Shown here piece by piece: positions 1-5,163 of a stretch of DNA of 5,163 nucleotides. The position numbers and the translations under genes were made by a program. The stretch comes from an uncultured Holophagaceae bacterium (GTDB lineage Bacteria; Acidobacteriota; Holophagae; Holophagales; Holophagaceae), in contig CAITBU010000268.1 in assembly GCA_903890595.1 (NCBI GenBank), forward strand, positions 1 through 5,163. Direction: 5' to 3'. Below the pieces are notes generated by a model that was not told the origin of the DNA, did no database searches, and saw nothing but the letters and a program-made list of their open reading frames with translations. Numbering within the stretch: position 1 is the stretch's first letter; each line of letters begins with the position of its first letter.

Positions 1-394
1 GGCACACGACAGCCGTCAGCGTAGAGCCCATGCCCCGGGCGCTGTGGTCGTGGTGGGAATAGCGCACCACGGCCTCGCTGGCGGCATGCACAGCATCCTC
101 CAGGGCCTGGGGCAGCTCCGCCTCCAGCACCGGCCGCAGCTCAGGCGCGGCCCAGCGGCTGAAGAGCACCAGGGCGAGGGCGGCAAGGCCCTCCCGGCTG
201 GCCACTTCCCCGGCGGCAGCGCCCCCCATGCCATCCGCCACGGCCGCCAGCAGACCGGCCTCGCCCTGGGGCAGGATCCGGCAGGGGCTGTTGAGGATGG
301 GCTCCTCGCCGTCCAGGGCGCTCAGGAGGTAGGCGTCCTCGTTGTTGGCCCGGATCAACCCCGGATGGGTGGCAGCGGCGTAGTCGATGAGCAT
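1..394 (-). CDS. PP2C-family protein Ser/Thr phosphatase, N-terminal part (3' end outside window)
   Basis: Metal-dependent phosphatase that removes phosphate from Ser/Thr residues, usually opposing Hanks-type kinases in the cytoplasm. The 131 visible codons carry the first PP2C motifs in order: HPGLIRANNEDAY (residues 10-22, with the conserved R-x-x-N-E-D), VADGMGG (52-58, where D54-G55 supply a metal ligand) followed by AGEVAS, and RGMGSTLTAVV (120-130). The bacterial Stp/PrpC type is about 240 residues, so roughly half is present; later metal-binding Asp motifs lie beyond the window edge. The ATG at 394 is the only usable start: the in-frame region upstream, back to a TAG near 530, has no ATG, GTG or TTG. 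Its Shine-Dalgarno is poor. An ATG at 456 is in another frame. No membrane segment or FHA domain is seen in the visible part. It is divergent from the dehydrogenase operon; its kinase partner is not in view. Confidence 0.9.
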   Translation of the reverse strand, partial: MLIDYAAATHPGLIRANNEDAYLLSALDGEEPILNSPCRILPQGEAGLLAAVADGMGGAAAGEVASREGLAALALVLFSRWAAPELRPVLEAELPQALEDAVHAASEAVVRYSHHDHSARGMGSTLTAVVC

Positions 395-454
395 GAGGAG
401 ATTGGCCCGGAGCGAAGGCTGGTTGGGGAGGCGAAAGTCGGGCCCTTTCCGTTC

Positions 455-460
455 ATGATA
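455..460 (-). promoter_or_regulatory. Possible -10 element for the phosphatase gene
   Basis: On the minus strand this reads TATCAT, five of six matches to the sigma-70 -10 consensus. It lies in the divergent intergenic region about 60 bases before the phosphatase ATG. No convincing -35 hexamer is seen 16-18 bases upstream, so this is only a weak candidate. I saw no comparable plus-strand promoter for the dehydrogenase operon. Confidence 0.2.
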
Positions 461-523
461 GCGGGAGGAGGATCGAATCCATGACCCGAGGCCACGCCCC
501 CAGCGATCTTCCTTGCCAGGAAC

Positions 524-550
524 GCCGGCCTACCACCCGGGGAGGCCGGC
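524..550 (+). promoter_or_regulatory. Inverted repeat overlapping the dehydrogenase ribosome binding site
   Basis: GCCGGCCT (524-531) and AGGCCGGC (543-550) are perfect 8-base inverted repeats with an 11-base loop. The Shine-Dalgarno GGGGAGG (539-545) spans the loop and the descending stem, and the start codon follows one base after the repeat ends. If it folds in mRNA, the hairpin would partly hide the ribosome binding site. The symmetry is visible directly; a regulatory role is inferred, and chance symmetry is possible in such GC-rich DNA. Confidence 0.35.
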
Positions 551-551
551 C

Positions 552-1418
552 ATGACGGGACCCCTCGGGATCCTGGGACCTGGGGTCCTGGGCCGTTCCA
601 CTGCCCAGGCTGCGGCAGAGCGCGGCCTTAGGGTGCGCCTCCTGGGTCGGGACCTGGCCCACGCCACCGCCGGGGTGGCCGAAGTCAACCGCCGCTGGGA
701 CCGGGCGGTGGCCGCGGGCCGCATGGACCCTGCAGCGGCTGCGGAGGCTGCGACCCTCCTCGTCCCCGCTTCTTTCGATCCCGAGGCTCTGGAGGGCCTT
801 GCCGCGCTCCTGGAGGCCCTCCCGGAGGACCCTGCCCCCAAGGCCCACGTCCTCGCCGATGCGGCCCACTGGGGGCACCCGGACCTCCTGCTGCTGTCAG
901 GCACCTCCTCCCTGCCCATCTCAGACCTGGCCCGGCGGGCAGAACTGGAAGGCCGCCTGGTGGGCTTCCACCTCTTTGTGCCAGTACCCCGCATGGGCGT
1001 GGTGGAGCTGGCCGTTCCCGCCGGCACCGCGACTGCCCTGGTCGCCCGGGCCCGGGCCCTGGGCGTAGCACTGGGCAAGCGGGTGGTGCAGGTGCGGGAC
1101 CAGCCCGGCTTCGCCGCTGCGCGGATGGCCCTGGCCCAGGGCCTCGAGGCCATGCGGCTCCTGGAGGCCGGCGTGGCCTCTGCCGAAGATTTGGACGCCC
1201 TCATGACGCTGGGCTACGGGCACCCCGTCGGCCCCCTGGAGCTATCGGACCGGGTGGGCCTGGACCTGCGTCTGCGCATCGCCGAGGGCCTGGTGGGCAG
1301 CGGAGAAAGCCGGTTCCGTCCCCCGGCCCTGCTCAAGACGCACGTGGTGGAGGACGAGACCGGAACCCGCTCTGGGCAGGGCTTCTTTGCCTGGGATGAG
1401 CAGGGGAGACGCTGCTGA
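552..1418 (+). CDS. Divergent 3-hydroxyacyl-CoA dehydrogenase family protein
   Basis: Two-domain, 288-aa protein of the 3-hydroxyacyl/3-hydroxybutyryl-CoA dehydrogenase family, which interconverts 3-hydroxyacyl-CoA and 3-oxoacyl-CoA with a nicotinamide cofactor. The usual length is about 280-295. The Rossmann domain opens with GILGPGVLG (residues 6-14, GxGxxG). SGTSSL (116-121) holds the catalytic-type Ser119, FHLFVPVPRM (139-148) the His140, and VVELA the Glu152 of the His-Glu dyad. The C-terminal domain has HPVGPLELSDRVGLD (224-238) and the terminal RSGQGFFAWD (273-282). Deviations: the Asn of the usual HFFNPVP is Val143, the Asn of the usual PGFxxNR is Ala190, and the acidic residue normally ending the second beta strand is Gly32-Arg33. 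Family membership is firm; substrate, cofactor and even dehydrogenase activity are uncertain. The ATG at 552 is chosen because GGAGG lies 6 bases upstream; a TTG at 513 in frame has no such support. First gene of a three-gene operon. Confidence 0.85.
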   Translation: MTGPLGILGPGVLGRSTAQAAAERGLRVRLLGRDLAHATAGVAEVNRRWDRAVAAGRMDPAAAAEAATLLVPASFDPEALEGLAALLEALPEDPAPKAHVLADAAHWGHPDLLLLSGTSSLPISDLARRAELEGRLVGFHLFVPVPRMGVVELAVPAGTATALVARARALGVALGKRVVQVRDQPGFAAARMALAQGLEAMRLLEAGVASAEDLDALMTLGYGHPVGPLELSDRVGLDLRLRIAEGLVGSGESRFRPPALLKTHVVEDETGTRSGQGFFAWDEQGRRC

Positions 1419-1567
1419 TGGAGCCCAAAGTCGTTCTCTATGTCGTGGCCGTACTCCTCGTGATCTATGTCGCATATCAGCTCGGAAAGGTGCTGTTGAG
1501 GGTCTTGGTCGGCCTCGCCGCCCTGGCTCTGGTAAGCTGGGGCATCTGGAAGATCTTCCTTTCCTGA
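1418..1567 (+). CDS. Small two-helix membrane protein, 49 aa, function unknown
   Basis: The ATG shares its A with the TGA stop of the dehydrogenase (TGATG, 1416-1420), a classic translational-coupling junction. An AGGGGAG Shine-Dalgarno at 1402-1408 lies 9 bases upstream. The product starts MEPKVVLYVVAVLLVIYVAY, giving one hydrophobic segment (about residues 5-20), then a short polar turn (Gln21, Lys24, Arg28), a second hydrophobic stretch (about 29-45), and the end WKIFLS. It therefore looks like a two-helix inner-membrane hairpin or a single long bent segment. I recognise no family. It is judged real because of the overlap, the ribosome site, clean hydrophobic coding and its place between two co-directional genes. 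Its role is unknown; proximity to the dehydrogenase hints at coupled expression but does not prove shared function. Confidence 0.7.
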   Translation: MEPKVVLYVVAVLLVIYVAYQLGKVLLRVLVGLAALALVSWGIWKIFLS

Positions 1568-1589
1568 CCCGCCTTCCCGAGGAGCAAGC

Positions 1590-1790
1590 ATGGCCGCCAT
1601 TTCCTGCACCCATTGCGGCGCCGACCTGACCGCCCCCCAGAGCGTACGCATCGCCGAGTACCACTTCGGCCACATGGAGAAGGTGGACGAGGATCCGGGC
1701 TTCAAGTACCACATCGAGCAGCCGGACAACTTCACCCTGCTCTGCAACAGCTGCAAGCGCCTGGTGCGGACCCTGCCCATCCCCCGCTAA
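1590..1790 (+). CDS. Small CxxC...CxxC putative zinc-binding protein, 66 aa
   Basis: Predicted soluble protein of 66 residues. CTHC (residues 6-9) and CNSC (52-55) form two CxxC pairs 42 residues apart, the arrangement of a zinc ribbon with a long insert. The intervening segment contains His25, His29 and His41 and an acidic stretch (EKVDEDP, 30-36). The tail is basic (KRLVRTLPIPR). Metal binding is inferred from the Cys pairs; I do not recognise a named family, and a nucleic-acid or protein-binding role would be speculation. The ATG at 1590 follows AGGAG (1580-1584) with a 5-base spacer. It sits 22 bases after the small membrane protein and 22 bases before the terminator hairpin, so it is the last gene of the plus-strand operon. 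Confidence 0.8.
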   Translation: MAAISCTHCGADLTAPQSVRIAEYHFGHMEKVDEDPGFKYHIEQPDNFTLLCNSCKRLVRTLPIPR

Positions 1791-1812
1791 GCCCTTCGCT
1801 CAACCCCAACAA

Positions 1813-1840
1813 AAAAACGGCCCCCGACGGGGCCGTTTTT
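1813..1840. terminator. Bidirectional Rho-independent terminator
   Basis: Perfect 12-bp inverted repeat: AAAAACGGCCCC (1813-1824) and GGGGCCGTTTTT (1829-1840), with the tetraloop CGAC. The CGGCCCC core is flanked by an A tract on one side and a T tract on the other, so the RNA from either strand ends in a GC-rich stem followed by U residues. It lies 22 bases after the stop of the plus-strand CxxC gene and 18 bases after the stop of pilQ on the minus strand, so it serves both convergent operons. Confidence 0.92.
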
Positions 1841-1858
1841 CCTGACTGAGCAGGACCG

Positions 1859-3949
1859 CTACTGGCGGATGATCCGTGGAGTGATGAAGATCAGCAGCTC
1901 GACATTCTTGTCCTGCTTGGTGTTGCTGCGGAACAGGAAGCCGACCAGGGGCAGGTTCGCCAGGAAGGGCACGCCATTCTGTCCCGTGGAGCTGTTGGTG
2001 ACATAGACGCCGCCCAGCACAGCCGTGCCACCATCCCGCACCAGCACCTGGGTCTCGATGGACTTGCGGAGGATCGTGGGGGTGCCGTTGACCGTGCGGG
2101 AGAAGTCCGCCTCGGCCTTCTCGACCTTGAGATCCATGATGATGGTGCCTTCGTTGGTGATCTGGGGTGTCACTTCCAGCGAGAGGTTGGCATCGATAAA
2201 GGCCACGGTGATGGCGCCGCCCTGGGCCCCGCCCTGCTGGGTGGGATAGGGGATCTTCTCGCCGCTCAGGATGGTGGCTTTCTTGTTGTTCTGAGTCACG
2301 ACCTTGGGGGACGACACGATCTTGAGGGTGCCCTCCGACTGCATGGCCTGGAGCACGGCATTGATGCTGAAGCGGTTGCTGAGGAAGCTGAGCCAGAGCT
2401 CGCCGGCAGGCGCAGCAATGGAGGTGGCGCCATCCTTGCCCGGCGTCCAGGCCACGGCAGCCTGCTGTCCGGAGCTGGGCCGGTTGAACCCGGTGGCACC
2501 ATTCCAGAAGGGGGAAGTGCTGCCCACCCAGGGGGTCGCAGTGGACGTGGTTCCGCTGCTGGTGATCGAGGCGTTCCCAGAGTTGGCCTGGGGCCACTTC
2601 ACACCAAATTCCTGCTGCCAGTTCTTGTTGGCTTCCACCACCCGCGCCTCAATCTGCACCTGCTGGATCTGGACGTCCAGAGTCGCCAGGAGGTCGTCGA
2701 TGACGCCCATGTTCCGGGGCAGGTCCGTGATGATCAGGGTGCCGGTGCGCTCATCCACGAAGGCCCGCCCACGCGTGGTCAGCACCTCCTTGAGGATGCG
2801 CTGGACATCGGCCACCTTGGCGTAGGAGAGGGGCCGCGTGATGGTCTGGAGGTCGCCGGAGAGGGCCCGGGTCTCGTCCAGCTTCTTGCGCTCTTCTTCT
2901 TCTTTCTGGAGCTTCTCGATCTTGGCGACACGAAGGACGCTGTTGTGGATTTCCTTGCCCAGCGCAGCATTCTTCAGGACCACATCCAGGACCTGATCCC
3001 AGGGGGTGTCCGTGAACTTGTAGCCGAAGTTGCCCTGGACGTCAGGATCCATGACCAGGTTCAGCTTGCCGGTCTCGGCCAGGACCCGCAGAAACTCGCG
3101 GATGTCGGTATTCGGGAGATCGATGGTGATCTTGGACCCGGTGTAGCGGGCGCGGGCCTCACCCAGCGTCCGACCAGGGGCCCGAGTTGCAAGCTGGGTG
3201 ACAGGCTGAGCGGCGGGCTTGTCGAGTTCCGGTGCCTGGGGGTCGGGGCTGGCCGCCGGCAACGCCGTGGCGGCCACCAGCTGGGGCAGCGGGTGGAAGG
3301 AACTGGCCAGCGCAGGAATGGGGGACAAGGCCCGGGGCGCGGCCTTGGGGGCCTCCGCTTCCGCCGCTGGGGTCGCCGTCTCAGCCGCCACCTTGGGCTC
3401 AGCAAGGATGGTCGGGTCGAGCACCGGCAGCACGAGCGGGCTCGGAACACCCAGCTCCGGGGCACTGGCAGGGGCGGCGGACGGAGCGCCCAGACGGGCC
3501 TGGACGCGACCCTCGCCGGGGGTCAAGTGCAGCAGAAGGCCCTCGGGGACAACGCCGACCAGGACCTGGGTGCCGGGGACCACTTCCAGCACGAGGCGGG
3601 TCACGGGATTGGGAGCGTCCTTGAACTGGGCCAAGCGGGCCTTGAGGATCAGGGGATGGGCCAGCTGGGCCAGGTCCTCACGGGTGACGGCGGTGCCGCG
3701 AGCCACGCCAGGCAGGTCCAGCACCACCCGGTTGGGCTGAGGCAGAACCTGGATGCCGGGCTTGCCCGTGAGACCGGGGATACCCAGCAGGATCTGGGCC
3801 CCGGTGCCTTCGGACTCCAGCGAGGCGGAGACAAGGGTGACCTTGCGGGAGTTGGCCTCCGCAGCCGGGGTGGCTTGCAGAACCCCCGGGTTGATCCCGG
3901 CCAGGAGCACGCCCCCTGCAACCAGCAAGGAACTCAGGCGAGCACTCAT
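1859..3949 (-). CDS. pilQ: Type IV pilus secretin PilQ
   Basis: Outer-membrane secretin (696 aa) that multimerises into the pore through which the type IV pilus is extended and retracted. A signal peptide ends near VLQA (residues 23-26). One AMIN domain follows (about 36-143, a peptidoglycan-binding domain in this family), then an Ala/Pro-rich linker (about 146-265). Next come the N0/STN domain (about 273-345, ITIDLPNTDIREFLRVLAE), a charged EKLQKEEEERKK bridge, and N1 (about 368-430). The secretin domain runs from VQIEARVVEANKNW (431-444) to the C-terminus, with LSLEVTPQITNEG, RDGGTAVLGGVY, FLANLPLVGFLF and the closing LLIFITPRII. A Ser/Thr/Gly-rich insert lies at about 453-515. Proteobacterial PilQ often has two AMIN domains; here I see one. 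The ATG overlaps the pilP stop (ATGA) and has GAGGG 6 bases upstream, inside pilP. Last gene of the operon. PilP is the expected partner of N0. Confidence 0.97.
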   Translation of the reverse strand: MSARLSSLLVAGGVLLAGINPGVLQATPAAEANSRKVTLVSASLESEGTGAQILLGIPGLTGKPGIQVLPQPNRVVLDLPGVARGTAVTREDLAQLAHPLILKARLAQFKDAPNPVTRLVLEVVPGTQVLVGVVPEGLLLHLTPGEGRVQARLGAPSAAPASAPELGVPSPLVLPVLDPTILAEPKVAAETATPAAEAEAPKAAPRALSPIPALASSFHPLPQLVAATALPAASPDPQAPELDKPAAQPVTQLATRAPGRTLGEARARYTGSKITIDLPNTDIREFLRVLAETGKLNLVMDPDVQGNFGYKFTDTPWDQVLDVVLKNAALGKEIHNSVLRVAKIEKLQKEEEERKKLDETRALSGDLQTITRPLSYAKVADVQRILKEVLTTRGRAFVDERTGTLIITDLPRNMGVIDDLLATLDVQIQQVQIEARVVEANKNWQQEFGVKWPQANSGNASITSSGTTSTATPWVGSTSPFWNGATGFNRPSSGQQAAVAWTPGKDGATSIAAPAGELWLSFLSNRFSINAVLQAMQSEGTLKIVSSPKVVTQNNKKATILSGEKIPYPTQQGGAQGGAITVAFIDANLSLEVTPQITNEGTIIMDLKVEKAEADFSRTVNGTPTILRKSIETQVLVRDGGTAVLGGVYVTNSSTGQNGVPFLANLPLVGFLFRSNTKQDKNVELLIFITPRIIRQ

Positions 3950-4431
3950 CGTTTACCCTCCTCACGCTTGAACGTCTTCGTGATGGTCCGGAATACAGAA
4001 CGGTTGGTTGTGTTTAGTTCCCACTGACGGAACGTTACGGACTTGTCGCTGATGGCCGTGATCTCGCCATCCTTGAAGCGATGGCCGACAGGCAGCCAGC
4101 GCACATTCCCGCGTCCATCGGAAACAATCGCAAAGGTCTTGCCATCCATGCGGATCATACCCTTCACGGCGATGTCATCCAGGGTGTCCCCGCGCTCGTT
4201 GGGCTTTTCATCCCGGGGGGCGGAGAAGGGGTCACGCTGCATGGTGGGACGGTAGGGGGTGGCCTTGATCAGGGCCACGTCCTCGATGGGGACCTGCGCA
4301 GCTGGCACCGGGGGCGGGGTCGCCTTGGCGGCAGCCGGCGCAGCAGGCACCGGGGGTGGGGTCGCCTTGGCTGGGGCCTGCGCCAGCAGGGGGCCCGCAC
4401 ACAGCAGAAGGGTCAGGATCCGTTGGGTCAT
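3946..4431 (-). CDS. pilP: Type IV pilus assembly protein PilP
   Basis: Periplasmic connector (161 aa) between the inner-membrane PilN/PilO dimer and the N0 domain of PilQ. The N-terminus MTQRILTLLLCAGPLLAQA is a signal-like hydrophobic segment, followed by a Pro/Ala-rich flexible region with a duplicated 14-residue unit beginning AKATPPPVPAA (21-34 and 35-48). The conserved-type RDPFS (66-70) begins the C-terminal beta domain (about 66-157), which includes VKGMIRMDGKTFAIV (89-103). Many PilP proteins are lipoproteins; here Cys11 is preceded by Leu-Leu-Leu, a poor lipobox, so release by signal peptidase I after LLAQA or retention as an N-terminal anchor is more likely. Start: the ATG at 4431 has GAGG 5 bases upstream; an in-frame ATG at 4446 lies inside pilO and lacks this spacing. 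The gap to pilO is 7 bases, and the 3' end overlaps pilQ by 4 bases. Confidence 0.93.
   Translation of the reverse strand: MTQRILTLLLCAGPLLAQAPAKATPPPVPAAPAAAKATPPPVPAAQVPIEDVALIKATPYRPTMQRDPFSAPRDEKPNERGDTLDDIAVKGMIRMDGKTFAIVSDGRGNVRWLPVGHRFKDGEITAISDKSVTFRQWELNTTNRSVFRTITKTFKREEGKR
4296..4371. repeat. Imperfect tandem duplication, 42-bp period, inside pilP
   Basis: Two 34-base copies (4296-4329 and 4338-4371) differ at only two positions and are spaced with a 42-bp period. On the coding strand they encode two successive 14-residue units that begin AKATPPPVPAA, in the flexible linker between the PilP signal segment and its beta domain. The period is a multiple of three, so copy-number change would alter linker length without a frameshift. 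Near-identity of the DNA suggests a recent duplication by slippage or unequal recombination. Confidence 0.85.
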
Positions 4432-4438
4432 GGTCGCC

Positions 4439-5050
4439 TCAATCATCCTTGGGGCCAGGCTTGGTTGGGGCAGGAACGGGCTTCTTCGCTGCCTCCACCG
4501 GGGGTGGTTCCACCGGGTTGTAGATGAAGGCGCTGATGGTGCACTTGACCACCGCCGGGTAGGTGCTCCGGGCATCGGGCTTGCGGGTCATGTCGATGTT
4601 GGTGATGTTGATGATCTTGTCGTAGCCCGAGATCAGTGAAGCAAACTGCCCGAAAGAGTGGAAGCCCATGCGGAACTCGAACTCCACCGGCTTCTCGGTG
4701 TAGTAGGTATCCCGCTTCTCGGGCCTCAGTGCGAAGGAGACCTGGTCGATGCCCGCATCGTCAGCGATCTTCTTGATGCGGTAGGGGATCTCGCCAGCGT
4801 CCGTCTCGGAGGGCATGATCCGGATGAGTTCCTCGATCCGCTTGTCCTGCTTGGCCACCTCATCCCGCAGCTTTTCGTAGTTGGCCTTGAGCAGCTTGCC
4901 CTTGTCCACCTGGACCTGGATGGTCTTGACGTCGGCGTTGAGGGCATCCCGATCCGCCCGCTTGGTACCGAGCAGGAAGTAGACCAGGCCGGCCACCAGG
5001 AGGCCCACTGCCGCACCCACGCCGATCTGTTTCTGGAGTTGAGGATTCAT
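4439..5050 (-). CDS. pilO: Type IV pilus inner-membrane alignment protein PilO
   Basis: Bitopic inner-membrane protein (203 aa) that pairs with PilN and helps align the pilus motor with the secretin through PilP. A short cytoplasmic tail (residues 1-9) precedes one membrane helix (about 10-28, ending VYFLLG). A heptad-like charged helical region follows (about 31-98, KLLKANYEKLRDEVAKQDKR), suited to coiled-coil pairing. The periplasmic ferredoxin-like domain is about 100-178 (EFEFRMGFHSFGQFASLISG, then TISAFIYNP). The protein ends in a Pro/Ala/Lys-rich tail (179-203). The ATG at 5050 is preferred because GAGG lies 5 bases upstream. A GTG at 5056 would add only two residues and sits on top of that ribosome site. 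The gap to pilN is 7 bases. Length and layout match PilO; sequence identity with characterised members was not measured. Confidence 0.93.
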   Translation of the reverse strand: MNPQLQKQIGVGAAVGLLVAGLVYFLLGTKRADRDALNADVKTIQVQVDKGKLLKANYEKLRDEVAKQDKRIEELIRIMPSETDAGEIPYRIKKIADDAGIDQVSFALRPEKRDTYYTEKPVEFEFRMGFHSFGQFASLISGYDKIINITNIDMTRKPDARSTYPAVVKCTISAFIYNPVEPPPVEAAKKPVPAPTKPGPKDD

Positions 5051-5057
5051 GGCCACC

Positions 5058-5163
5058 TCAGACGGCGTTCTGGAGTTCGAACGAGATGGTGAACTCGAAG
5101 GCGCCCGAGGCCCCCCGCTTCGCTCCCGGGTAGCTGATCTTCTTGAACCAGCGGGTCCGGGAC
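5058..5163 (-). CDS. pilN: Type IV pilus inner-membrane protein PilN, C-terminal 34 residues
   Basis: Only the last 34 codons and the stop are in the window; the 5' part lies beyond the right edge. The visible residues include WFKKISYPG, then a Gly/Ala/Lys/Arg-rich turn and the closing strand GAFEFTISFELQNAV. An alternating hydrophobic terminal beta strand of this kind is typical of the PilN periplasmic ferredoxin-like fold. The call rests mainly on position, directly upstream of pilO in the conserved pilM-N-O-P-Q order, together with this C-terminal pattern. The TGA stop is part of the pilO Shine-Dalgarno (TGAGG). Confidence 0.8.
   Translation of the reverse strand, partial: SRTRWFKKISYPGAKRGASGAFEFTISFELQNAV

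Noticed and set aside
468..480. Sequence resembling a tRNA T-arm (GATCGAATCC)
   Set aside because: No matching acceptor, D or anticodon arms surround it, and the T-loop consensus is incomplete.
44..484. 146-codon plus-strand frame at the left edge
   Set aside because: It is antisense to the PP2C motifs, which are unmistakable on the minus strand. Its own product shows no family features.
513..551. TTG at 513 as an earlier start for the dehydrogenase
   Set aside because: It would add 13 residues before the Rossmann strand, has no Shine-Dalgarno, and the ATG at 552 has GGAGG at ideal spacing.
566..596. Repeated TCCTGGG words near the start of the dehydrogenase
   Set aside because: They simply encode the Gly-rich cofactor loop (GILGPGVLG) with GC-rich codons.
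530..1204. 224-codon minus-strand frame opposite the dehydrogenase
   Set aside because: The product is Arg/Ala/Ser-rich with no motif, and the opposite strand holds a recognisable dehydrogenase with a good ribosome site.
2945..4027. 360-codon open frame on the plus strand, antisense to pilQ and pilP
   Set aside because: It lies wholly opposite clearly recognisable PilQ and PilP. GC-rich third positions keep antisense frames open; the product is a low-complexity Gly/Arg/Gln-rich string with no domain.
4439..4575. Long N-terminal extension of PilP starting at 4575
   Set aside because: It would run through the end of pilO, is Arg/Pro-rich and unlike PilP, and the ATG at 4431 gives a signal segment and a proper ribosome site.

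Overview
The window comes from a GC-rich Gram-negative bacterium that makes type IV pili. The base composition, the pilN-O-P-Q gene order and a single-AMIN PilQ would suit Acidobacteriota (for example Holophagae) or a deltaproteobacterial-type lineage. This placement is a low-confidence inference, because nothing in the window is taxonomically decisive.

Left edge (1-394, minus strand): the first 131 codons of a PP2C-type protein Ser/Thr phosphatase, whose 3' end lies outside the window. A 157-bp divergent intergenic region (395-551) separates it from a compact plus-strand operon. That operon encodes a divergent 3-hydroxyacyl-CoA dehydrogenase (552-1418), a 49-aa membrane protein overlapping it by one base (1418-1567), and a 66-aa CxxC/CxxC putative zinc-binding protein (1590-1790). 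The operon ends at a perfect 12-bp hairpin with flanking A and T tracts (1813-1840), which should terminate transcription from both sides.

Right part (1859-5163, minus strand): the distal part of a type IV pilus alignment and secretin operon. In transcription order it holds the pilN C-terminus, pilO, pilP and complete pilQ. The genes are tightly packed: two 7-nt gaps in which the upstream stop codon is part of the next Shine-Dalgarno, then a 4-nt ATGA overlap. In the known machine, PilN and PilO form an inner-membrane dimer, PilP links it across the periplasm to the N0 domain of PilQ, and PilQ is the outer-membrane pore for the pilus.

I see no mobile element, CRISPR array, tRNA or rRNA. No wholly new system is evident. 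The points most worth a second look are the altered active site and cofactor loop of the dehydrogenase, the small membrane and CxxC proteins translated with it, the repeated stop/Shine-Dalgarno junctions in the pil operon, and the non-canonical N-terminus and internal duplication of PilP.
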